A stretch of 64,000 nucleotides of DNA from Bacteroidaceae bacterium (GTDB taxonomy: Bacteria; Bacteroidota; Bacteroidia; Bacteroidales; Bacteroidaceae), in assembly GCA_017631315.1 (NCBI GenBank), contig JAGBTN010000018.1, positions 31,941 to 95,940 on the forward strand, given 5' to 3'. The notes under the pieces were generated by a model. It did not search any database and was not told the DNA's origin. It saw only the letters and a list, made by a program, of their open reading frames with translations. Both the position numbers and the translations under genes were made by a program. Of this stretch, positions 53,750-61,216 are shown one piece after another. Numbering within the stretch: the stretch's first letter is position 1; every line of letters starts with the position of its first letter.

Positions 53750-53841
53750 GGTTAACCTTTCTGTTGAATTAGGTTAACCATTCTTGCCATAAGGGTTAAC
53801 CTATTTGCCCAATTAGGTTAACCTTTTCGGGCAAATAGGTA
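53750..53841. repeat. Intergenic array H of 22-bp repeats (class 2, GGTTAACC)
   Basis: Four units with TTAACC at 53752, 53774, 53796 and 53818. Variable segments pair with each other: CCTATTTGCCC and GGGCAAATAGG are perfect 11-bp arms around unit 4. It starts 35 bp upstream of nth and ends ~20 bp beyond the GH43 stop. Confidence 0.87.
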
Positions 53842-53860
53842 TGCTGATGTTTTGGGGTTG

Positions 53861-54844
53861 TTATTTCTTGATTTTGCTTTTGCCGACGCCTTCGAAGGTC
53901 ATCTTCACGGGAGCGATGGTTCCGTCTTCGTTGAAGATGAGTTTGTCGATGCAGGTAACGCGGTGGTTTCCATCTGTTTCGTTGAGGGGACGACGGTGGT
54001 AAACGATGTAGTACTCATCCTTGCCGGGCACCTGGATTACGCTGTGGTGGCCGGCTCCGCGAGCGATGCTTTCGTCTCTCTGCAGGATTTTGCCCTTGAG
54101 TTCAAAGGGGCCCAGAGGAGAATCGCTGATGCCGTATGCCACACAGTAGTCGGGACCGGTCCAACCACCCTGGCTCCACATGAAGTAATACTTGCCGTTT
54201 CTCTTCAGCATGAAGGGACCTTCCACATATTCTTTGCAAGGTGTTATCTCGTGGAACTTCTGGCCGTCTTCCCAGGGGATGATGGAAAGGAGGTCGGGAC
54301 TCAGTTTGCAGACGTTGCAATGCCTCCATCCGCCATAGAACATGTAGTGCTGTCCGTCGTCATCACGGAAGACAAACTGGTCGATAGGCTGTGCTCCGTT
54401 TACGATTTCATTGATGAGCGGCTTGCCGAGAGCGTCTTTGTAGGGGCCTTCGGGCTTGTCGCTTACAGCAACACCGATACCGCCAATCTCGCCTTCGTGC
54501 ACATCGTTTCCGCCAAAGAAAAGGTAGAACTTGTTGTTAGCCTCGATAATGGAAGGAGCCCAAAGAGCACGTTTCAGCCAAGGAATGTCTGCCTTGGTGA
54601 TGACATTCTCGTGCTTCGTCCAGTTCACAAGGTCTTTGCTGGAGAATGCATCAAAGTGAATCTGCTGGTCATAAGGAGCACTGTAGGTGGGGAAAATCCA
54701 ATACTTACCGTCGAGAACCGCACCCTCGGGGTCGGCATACCAACCGGGGAAAATGGGGTTGCCACTGGTTTTTTTCTTCTTCGCATCAGCCGTGCCGGCA
54801 ATACAGCCTAAAGCAAGGGCAAGGAGAATCAGTTTTGTTTTCAT
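53861..54844 (-). CDS. GH43-family glycosidase
   Basis: 327-residue secreted five-bladed beta-propeller enzyme, signal peptide ending GTADA. The GH43 catalytic triad is visible: base Asp in GWYADPEG (~36), pKa-modulating Asp in GAQPIDQFVF (~154) and acid Glu in EYVEGPFML (~208). GH43 members are mainly arabinofuranosidases, xylosidases or galactosidases on plant glycans; which applies cannot be told. The N-terminus is a bare catalytic domain without carbohydrate-binding module. An inverted repeat lies between it and the upstream DUF4468 gene. Confidence 0.9.
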   Translation of the reverse strand: MKTKLILLALALGCIAGTADAKKKKTSGNPIFPGWYADPEGAVLDGKYWIFPTYSAPYDQQIHFDAFSSKDLVNWTKHENVITKADIPWLKRALWAPSIIEANNKFYLFFGGNDVHEGEIGGIGVAVSDKPEGPYKDALGKPLINEIVNGAQPIDQFVFRDDDGQHYMFYGGWRHCNVCKLSPDLLSIIPWEDGQKFHEITPCKEYVEGPFMLKRNGKYYFMWSQGGWTGPDYCVAYGISDSPLGPFELKGKILQRDESIARGAGHHSVIQVPGKDEYYIVYHRRPLNETDGNHRVTCIDKLIFNEDGTIAPVKMTFEGVGKSKIKK

Positions 54845-54880
54845 AGTTTATTGCTTGATGTTAATAGTATGTGCATGTCT

Positions 54881-54959
54881 TTTCCCTCAAGTCCTTTACT
54901 TTTATGATGTCATTGAATTAGAAGCAACTCAATAAAATAACATCTCACTTGAGGGGAAA
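54881..54959 (-). promoter_or_regulatory. Long-stem inverted repeat between DUF4468 and GH43 genes
   Basis: TTTCCCTCAAGT (54881-54892) and ACTTGAGGGGAAA (54947-54959) are complementary with one bulged base, separated by 54 nt. It begins 5 nt after the DUF4468 stop and ends ~36 nt before the GH43 ATG. Could be a 3'-end structure or a GH43 leader element. Confidence 0.45.
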
Positions 54960-54964
54960 TGCTC

Positions 54965-55615
54965 TTATTCCTCTACAATACCTTTTCTTTTCTTCGTGAT
55001 GACCTGTTCTTCAACCTCCATTGTAGAGAGAGCGTCCATGAAGCCTTCGAAGATATTTTGTACGCGGTCCACAGTTAAACGACGGAACTTGCCGCTGCGA
55101 GGATAGAGCTTTGTGCCCTTCTTGTTGACGGCAGCTTTGTCCGTAATCCACTCTTCAGCTCTGTAGTGTACGCCGTTCTTGCCGTCCATGTCTTCGTTAT
55201 AGTAATAAGAGATTTGTGTCAGAACAAGGCTAACCTTCTGTCCCTTTACGCTGGCAGACAGCATATAGCGAAAGCGAGTGCGATCCAGACTGAGGAACAT
55301 CTTGTGGAAGGTCATGTACTCGTCAACGCGAGCCACGATGGTGCCGTTCTCCTTTTCCTCGGAAGTGATGCGTGTGTACTCGGATTGAGGAAACTGGATG
55401 GCGTTGCCGATAAGGGAGTTTTTGATGTATGCGAGCATGACATCATAGATCTGTTGCTCGTTCTTGTCAGTAACGCTGAAGTTCTTTTGGAAGGTTACGA
55501 CACCATCCACTTCAGGCACAGCTCCAAGCAGATACTTGGGGTTCTTGTCGTCCTTGTGTGCCATTAGGAGAAGTGGCAAACAAAGAAGTGCTGCAAATAG
55601 AATGTTCTTTTTCAT
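54965..55615 (-). CDS. DUF4468 (TBP-like fold) exported protein
   Basis: 216-residue protein with signal peptide (MKKNILFAALLCLPLLLMA) and a domain resembling DUF4468, a Bacteroidetes family with a TBP-like fold: VTFQKNFSVTDKNEQQIYDVMLAYIKN (~40-66), then beta-rich segments (YMTFHKMFLSLDRTRFRYML) and a C-terminal helix. Function unknown; periplasmic. It starts 12 nt after the ABC permease, at the end of the MacAB-type operon. Confidence 0.75.
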   Translation of the reverse strand: MKKNILFAALLCLPLLLMAHKDDKNPKYLLGAVPEVDGVVTFQKNFSVTDKNEQQIYDVMLAYIKNSLIGNAIQFPQSEYTRITSEEKENGTIVARVDEYMTFHKMFLSLDRTRFRYMLSASVKGQKVSLVLTQISYYYNEDMDGKNGVHYRAEEWITDKAAVNKKGTKLYPRSGKFRRLTVDRVQNIFEGFMDALSTMEVEEQVITKKRKGIVEE

Positions 55616-55627
55616 AATTATATAGTT

Positions 55628-56851
55628 TTATTCGTATCTTATTGCTTCGATGGGGTCCATGAGTGCAGCCTTTCGTGCAGGAACATATCCGAAGAATATT
55701 CCGATAAAAGCACAGATGCAGAAACTCAAACCCACACTCCAGAAGGGCACGCTGCTTGGCAACATGAAAAGATTGCTTGCCAGCCAACTGCCACCATAAC
55801 CTAATGCTACGCCAAGTAAGGCTCCCGTTAGCGATATCATTATGCTTTCAATAAGGAATTGGCTCATGATGTCTATGCCTCTTGCACCAACACTCATGCG
55901 CAAACCAATCTCTTTGGTTCGTTCCGTAACACTTACCAGCATAATGTTCATGATGCCAATGCCAGCCACAAGCAATGAAAATGCAGCTGCAACAACAAGA
56001 ATAATGGTAATTGTATCCATCGTTGACGACATCGTTTCCATCCATTCTGCCTGCGAACGAATCGTGAAGTCATTCTCCGCGTCTTCCTTCAATTTGTGAT
56101 TGCGGCGCAGTATTTGCGTCACTTCTTCAATGGCTTCGTCGCTCAATTCTTCGGCCAAAGCGCTGACAACAATACTGCTGAAATAGGTTTGCGCAGCAAT
56201 ACGCTTCATCACCGTTGTGTATGGGGCAATCATTACATTATCTTGGTCCATGCCCCAATTGTTGAAGCCTTTTGATTTGAGAACACCTACAATACGGAAA
56301 GGAATGCTTTTGAAACGAATGATTTTACCAACACAATCGGCATCCTCGCTGCCGAACAGCTCCTTGACAATCGTGGTGCCGACAATGCAAACCTTCGCAC
56401 TCTTTATGACATCCTCTTCTGTAAAGCAGTCCCCGCTCTTGATGTCCCAGAGTTTGATAGTCATGTAGTCGGGACTTTCTCCGTACATCGTGCTGTTAGT
56501 GTTCTTAGATCCGTAAATGACTTGTCCGCTACTTGTCACTTCTGGGCTGACGTGCGTAATGAGTTTGGCATCGCTAAGGATGCTTTCGTAGTCTTCGATT
56601 TTGAGAGTTTGCATTGCCGAAGGATCCAGACGAACACCGCCTCGCATTTCGCCTCCTGGTCGTATGGTGAGCAGATTCGTGCCCATTTTACTCAGGTCGG
56701 CTCGTATGCTTTGTTTAGAACCTTGTCCAATGGCCATCATGATAATAACAGCAGCAACACCGATGATAATGCCAAGCATGCTCAAGAAGGAGCGAAACTT
56801 GTTACTCAATATCGCTGTTATTGCAACTTTAAGTAGATTAGTGATGCTCAT
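55628..56851 (-). CDS. MacB-type ABC transporter permease
   Basis: 407-residue inner-membrane protein with one N-terminal TM (~18-40), a periplasmic MacB_PCD domain (~45-270) and three C-terminal TMs with the FtsX signature VTERTKEIGLRMSVGARG..I..QFLIESI (~310-345) and a final PARKAALMDPIEAIRYE. As part of a MacB system it is a mechanotransmitter that couples ATP hydrolysis to export through TolC. Two bases separate it from the ATPase gene. Confidence 0.92.
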   Translation of the reverse strand: MSITNLLKVAITAILSNKFRSFLSMLGIIIGVAAVIIMMAIGQGSKQSIRADLSKMGTNLLTIRPGGEMRGGVRLDPSAMQTLKIEDYESILSDAKLITHVSPEVTSSGQVIYGSKNTNSTMYGESPDYMTIKLWDIKSGDCFTEEDVIKSAKVCIVGTTIVKELFGSEDADCVGKIIRFKSIPFRIVGVLKSKGFNNWGMDQDNVMIAPYTTVMKRIAAQTYFSSIVVSALAEELSDEAIEEVTQILRRNHKLKEDAENDFTIRSQAEWMETMSSTMDTITIILVVAAAFSLLVAGIGIMNIMLVSVTERTKEIGLRMSVGARGIDIMSQFLIESIMISLTGALLGVALGYGGSWLASNLFMLPSSVPFWSVGLSFCICAFIGIFFGYVPARKAALMDPIEAIRYE

Positions 56852-56853
56852 AA

Positions 56854-57612
56854 TTAATCGTCGTTTGTCTTAGGCAATGCGGCCAATGCTTCTGCTGCGG
56901 AAAGGATATTAGTGTTTATTGCGTCCTCACGTATCTTCCCGTCGCGCAACATAATATTTCTGCTGCTGTATTGTGCTATTTCGGGGTTGTGGGTAACGAA
57001 GATAATGGTACGACCTTGACGGTGTAATTCCTGGAAAAGGCATAATATCTCAAATGAGGTTCGTGTGTCGAGATTTCCTGTTGCTTCGTCGGCAAGAATG
57101 ACAGCGGGATTGTTTACTAGAGCTCTTGCGATGGCCACACGTTGCATTTGTCCACCAGACATCTGGTTGCTTTTATGTTCAAGGCGGTCTCCAAGCCCTA
57201 CAGCTTGTAATGCTTTGACGGCAGCTTCTCTGCGTTGGTGAGAGTTGTATGTTTTGTTATACATAAGAGGCAATTCTACGTTTTCTACTGCAGTTGTTTT
57301 AGCAAGTAGATTATAATTCTGAAAAATAAACCCAATTTTCCGATTACGAAGAATTGCTCTTTCGCTGCGACGCATTTTACGAACAGGCACGCCGTCCAAA
57401 ATGTATTCGCCACTGGTGGGCGTATCCAAACAACCTAATTGGTTTAGCAATGTACTTTTGCCGGAACCAGACGTGCCCATGATGGTGACGAACTCGCCTT
57501 CGTGTATTTTAAAGCTAACACCTCGAAGAGCCTTCACCACTTCACTGCCGACATGGAATTCTCGACGAACGTCCTGCAGCTCGATGACTACCTTCCTGTC
57601 CTTCTTTTCCAT
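56854..57612 (-). CDS. MacB/LolD-type ABC transporter ATPase
   Basis: 252-residue ATPase. Walker A GTSGSGKSTLL (~46-56), Q-loop FIFQNYNLLAK (~95-105), ABC signature MSGGQMQRVAIARAL (~150-164), Walker B AVILADEATGNLDT (~170-183), H-loop FVTHNPEIA (~203). Its ATG overlaps the adaptor's TAA by one base (TAATG), indicating translational coupling. It pairs with the downstream permease, so this MacB is split into two polypeptides. Confidence 0.94.
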   Translation of the reverse strand: MEKKDRKVVIELQDVRREFHVGSEVVKALRGVSFKIHEGEFVTIMGTSGSGKSTLLNQLGCLDTPTSGEYILDGVPVRKMRRSERAILRNRKIGFIFQNYNLLAKTTAVENVELPLMYNKTYNSHQRREAAVKALQAVGLGDRLEHKSNQMSGGQMQRVAIARALVNNPAVILADEATGNLDTRTSFEILCLFQELHRQGRTIIFVTHNPEIAQYSSRNIMLRDGKIREDAINTNILSAAEALAALPKTNDD

Positions 57613-58787
57613 TACTTCTTTTTGTCTTTGTTTTGGTTTCTGTTCCGAGGCTTAGGCATGAAGGGGTTGCTATTTTGTTGTTGAGTGTCCATCATTTCGC
57701 TGATATTGCTCTGTACATCAGTGATAATTTTTGCTCCTGCTTGTAACCCATTCGTTACTTGTGTCAATGTGCCATTAGTAACACCCGTCTGTATTGCTAT
57801 GGCTTTAAGATTTGAACCTTCTTTTGTCCAAACTTTAATAGGGCTATTGGTATCTATGATTGTTTCTCCTTTATTGAGCATCGCTTCGCTTGGCTTGAAA
57901 CGAAGAGCTTTACTCGGGATGGCAAGCACGTTGGGTACTTCAAGAGTATAGATTACAACATTGGCTGTAAGGCCAGGCTTTAACTTGAGGTCTTGATTTG
58001 GAGCGCTGATGACAACCTCATAAGTTACGACATTGCTCTCTGTTGTTGCTTGCTGGCGAACTTGGGTGACGGCTCCAAGGAATGTGTCGTTGGGGAATGC
58101 GTCAACAGTGAATTTGACACGTTGTCCTTCCTTTACTTCTCCTATATCTGCTTCGTCAACATCTGCAATTACACGCATGTCGGTTAAATCACGTGCGATT
58201 GTAAAAAGAGTAGGGGTATTGAAACTTGATGCAACTGTTTGTCCTTCTTCTACCTCTTTCTTTAGGACAATGCCATCTATGGGGCTTGTAATTGTGGCAT
58301 ACCCAAGATTGGTTTGAGCTTTTTTTACGCTTTCTTTATGATGTGTTACGGTCTGCTGCGCTTTAATATATGAGAGGCGGGCCTGTTCGTAGTCATTTGC
58401 AGAAATCAACCCCTTGTCATACAGAATTTGATACCGTTCGTAATTAGTCTTTTGGTAGTTAAGGTCGCTTTGTGCGCTTTTTAGATTAGCTTGCGCACTG
58501 CTCAATTCGCTTATTAGATTGGTCCGATCTAATTCGGCAATAACATCTCCTGCTTTAACGACACTATTATAATCAACGTAGAGTTTGCTGACGATACCAC
58601 TAACCTGTGTACCGACATCAACACTTGTGACAGGTTCAATTGTGCCCGTTGCTGTCACGCTTGTTGTAACGTCTTGTACTATTGCCTCCTCTTCAATATA
58701 AGTAAATTCTATTCCTTTTTCGCAGCTGCTAGCAATGGCTAGTACTACTGTTAGCATGGTAGCTTTGATGATTGTTTGATGTTTCAT
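57612..58787 (-). CDS. MacA-like periplasmic adaptor
   Basis: 391-residue membrane-fusion protein. Lipobox-like IASSCEKG (Cys22). Lipoyl half-domain VDVGTQVSGIVSKLYVDYNSVVKAGDVIAELD (~56-87), a coiled-coil hairpin (~90-165) and second lipoyl half ATITSPIDGIVLKKEVEEGQ (~165-185), then beta-barrel. The C-terminal tail is basic and Asn/Gln/Pro-rich (QQNSNPFMPKPRNRNQ). Bridges the MacB-like ABC unit to the TolC-family channel encoded just upstream. Confidence 0.93.
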   Translation of the reverse strand: MKHQTIIKATMLTVVLAIASSCEKGIEFTYIEEEAIVQDVTTSVTATGTIEPVTSVDVGTQVSGIVSKLYVDYNSVVKAGDVIAELDRTNLISELSSAQANLKSAQSDLNYQKTNYERYQILYDKGLISANDYEQARLSYIKAQQTVTHHKESVKKAQTNLGYATITSPIDGIVLKKEVEEGQTVASSFNTPTLFTIARDLTDMRVIADVDEADIGEVKEGQRVKFTVDAFPNDTFLGAVTQVRQQATTESNVVTYEVVISAPNQDLKLKPGLTANVVIYTLEVPNVLAIPSKALRFKPSEAMLNKGETIIDTNSPIKVWTKEGSNLKAIAIQTGVTNGTLTQVTNGLQAGAKIITDVQSNISEMMDTQQQNSNPFMPKPRNRNQNKDKKK

Positions 58788-58822
58788 CTTATATGAAATG
58801 TTATATAGTGTATTCGGAAAAT

Positions 58823-60154
58823 TTACAACTCTAACTTTTCTCCAGTATAGAATTTAAGTAGTTGTATGTATAACAGTGCCATGTACTTGCTTTGTAGCAT
58901 ATCTTGTTCTGCACTGATGACGTTGTCGCGTCCTTGCAATACATCGACGGTATTTTTTAATCCGTTTTGGAATTGCTCGTTTAATAATTCATAACTTGCT
59001 TTTTGGCTTTTCGCACGACTTTTTGCAGCAACGTAGTTCTGTTGTCCATTGTTTGCGTTGAGCCAATACTGTTCAATAGTGTTGGATAGTGTGTTCTTCT
59101 TATCTTGTAAATCAAGTTTTGAAGTAACTTGTTGCAATTTTGCATTTTTGACGTTCGTCATGTTGCGTCGATTGTCAAAGATAGGCACGCTAAAGTTTAT
59201 GCCGGCACTCATGTTTAGGTTGGTCTTCATCTGTTCTCCCCATCCATTTTTGCTACCTGTAGAATGATTGCTTCCGAGACTTGCGCTGGCGCCAATGGTA
59301 GGAAGGAATCCACGCTTCGCAATATCAAGCTGCATATTGGCCGCTTCAATGCTTAGCTCGGCGCTTTTGATTTCAGGTCGCATCTCAAGTGCTTTAGAAT
59401 AGGCTTCTTGTGCACTTGGTACGAGAGAGAGAACTTGTTCGTCGGTAGGGATATTGCCTGTTATGTCAAAAGGAGTGTTGAGGTCAAGCTCCAGCAGGGC
59501 CTTGAGTTGACGCTTGTAATTGGCAAGTTGTGTTTTGGTGTTAACAACAGAGTATTTTGCACTATTCAGTTGTGCTTCGAGTTGAACAACATCGGCTTTT
59601 GCCATTTGTCCTTGTGCCATCATTTCAACTCCTCTATTGTATTGGCTTTGTGCGGTAGTAAGCAATTGTTCGTTAACCTTCTCCGCTTCTCTTGTGTACA
59701 TTATCTGCACATAGAATTGGGCAATTTGTTCTTGGATGGTAAGCTCGCTTTGTTCCGTGGTAAGGGCTGTTATGCGATTTTGTAGTTCTTGTGCTTTGAT
59801 ATTTTTGTGGTTAATGCCACCATTCCAAAGTGTGATATTAGCATTTAAACCGTATGTGCCTTGATATGTAACATTGCTGCGTGTGCTAGTTACTTGGTCG
59901 CCTTGGACGATACTGATGACTTCCGTGAATGGACGATAGCCAACCCCTTGGTTTGTGTTGAAACTAAGACTGGGAAGAAGTGTACCTTTGTCTTGCCATA
60001 AGCTGACTTCGCCACGCTCCTCATTTATACGATTTTTTTGTACTTGTATGTTGTGCTTCAGCGCATAGTCAATGCAGTCTTGTAGTGTCCACGTTTGTTG
60101 AGCTGGTGCAGCGCTTGCACAAAGCAGGAAAAAGAGAAGAAAACTTTTTTTCAT
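58823..60154 (-). CDS. TolC-family outer-membrane channel
   Basis: 443-residue outer-membrane efflux protein. Signal peptide MKKSFLLFFLLCASAAPAQQ, then WTLQDCIDYALKHNIQVQ (~21-38), the typical OEP start. Paired coiled-coil segments lie at ~110-220 and ~310-420. No lipobox, unlike the channel of the RND operon. First of the export cluster tolC-macA-ATPase-permease; the glycosyltransferase gene ends 3 nt upstream, so they are likely cotranscribed. Confidence 0.92.
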   Translation of the reverse strand: MKKSFLLFFLLCASAAPAQQTWTLQDCIDYALKHNIQVQKNRINEERGEVSLWQDKGTLLPSLSFNTNQGVGYRPFTEVISIVQGDQVTSTRSNVTYQGTYGLNANITLWNGGINHKNIKAQELQNRITALTTEQSELTIQEQIAQFYVQIMYTREAEKVNEQLLTTAQSQYNRGVEMMAQGQMAKADVVQLEAQLNSAKYSVVNTKTQLANYKRQLKALLELDLNTPFDITGNIPTDEQVLSLVPSAQEAYSKALEMRPEIKSAELSIEAANMQLDIAKRGFLPTIGASASLGSNHSTGSKNGWGEQMKTNLNMSAGINFSVPIFDNRRNMTNVKNAKLQQVTSKLDLQDKKNTLSNTIEQYWLNANNGQQNYVAAKSRAKSQKASYELLNEQFQNGLKNTVDVLQGRDNVISAEQDMLQSKYMALLYIQLLKFYTGEKLEL

Positions 60155-60157
60155 CTT

Positions 60158-61201
60158 TTAGTTATGATGCGTATGGGTGTTATTTTCTTTAAGTGGTAGT
60201 TGGTTGAATGTGTGGCGGCGTTTTGCATAATATTGCCAGAGTAGGTTTATAGGGCTAAGTATTTGCTCGGGTGGAACGATAGTTGCTGCCAAATTGGAAT
60301 CTCGGTCTGTTTGGAAGTCTTTGTGAATACGTCGGAAGTCGATGTGGGCTTGAATAACTGCATGGCAAGCAGCCCAATGGCCGCCTGCCAAGAAGTGAAG
60401 TGCTGCAGCCATGTCTAGTAGTCGACGCCAAAACATAACTGTTCGGAACTTTTTCTCAGGCAAATTTTTGTAGAGAAGAAGCAGGTTGTTTCGAAAGTTA
60501 AGGTATGCTTTGCGTGGACTTTCTTTCGGTAAGGTGCCACCGCCAACATGGTAGACAATACTCTCCGGAATGCATACGATATTATATCCACGGCTTCTGA
60601 GACGCCAACAGAGATCAATTTCTTCTTGATGTGCAAAAAATCGAGCGTCCAATCCGCCGACTTCTAAATAAATTCCCCGACGGATGAATAGGGCTGCTCC
60701 TGTGGCCCAAGCTAGGGTGGCAATATTGTCGTATTGCCCATTGTCGTGCTCTACAGTACCAAGGATACGTCCCCGGCAAAAAGGGAATCCCAATCGGCCA
60801 ATATAGCCACCACACGCTCCAGCATATTCTAACATGTCAGGTGACCACTCGCATCTTATTTTGGGCTGACATGCTGCTGCTTCAGGATGGTTGTCCATAT
60901 AATCAAGCATGGGTTTTAACCATCCTTTTTCTACGCGGACATCGCTATTGAGAAGCAAACAATAATTACATTCAATTTGAGCTATGGCTTTGTTGTATCC
61001 TTCTGCAAATCCATAGTTACGGTCAAAGGCAAGGACTCGGATGTCTGGAAATCTTTCTGCAAGAAGTTGAAGCGATTCGTCTGTGCTGCCATTGTCTGCA
61101 ACAATAATTTCGGCTTCGGGCGAATGCTCGATGACAGATGGCAGAAATCGACGCAACATGTCGACTCCATTCCAATTGAGTATGATGATGCTCAATTTCA
61201 C
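60158..61201 (-). CDS. Glycosyltransferase family 2 (rhamnosyltransferase-like)
   Basis: 347-residue GT-A glycosyltransferase. Seen: LSIIILNWNGVDML (~3-16), VADNGSTDESL (~34-44), the NSD metal-binding motif in CLLLNSDVRVE (~84) and the acceptor-side motif HQEEIDLCWRLRSRG (~190-204). This pattern is typical of dTDP-rhamnose-type transferases, but the sugar is not determinable. It lies between mtaB (15 nt upstream) and the tolC-type gene (3 nt downstream). Confidence 0.88.
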   Translation of the reverse strand: MKLSIIILNWNGVDMLRRFLPSVIEHSPEAEIIVADNGSTDESLQLLAERFPDIRVLAFDRNYGFAEGYNKAIAQIECNYCLLLNSDVRVEKGWLKPMLDYMDNHPEAAACQPKIRCEWSPDMLEYAGACGGYIGRLGFPFCRGRILGTVEHDNGQYDNIATLAWATGAALFIRRGIYLEVGGLDARFFAHQEEIDLCWRLRSRGYNIVCIPESIVYHVGGGTLPKESPRKAYLNFRNNLLLLYKNLPEKKFRTVMFWRRLLDMAAALHFLAGGHWAACHAVIQAHIDFRRIHKDFQTDRDSNLAATIVPPEQILSPINLLWQYYAKRRHTFNQLPLKENNTHTHHN

Positions 61202-61216
61202 GGTTTTGCGATTTAA

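Noticed and set aside
53852-54811. 319-codon plus-strand ORF opposite GH43
   Set aside because: Fully antisense to a GH43 enzyme whose catalytic residues are visible; no promoter or family resemblance.
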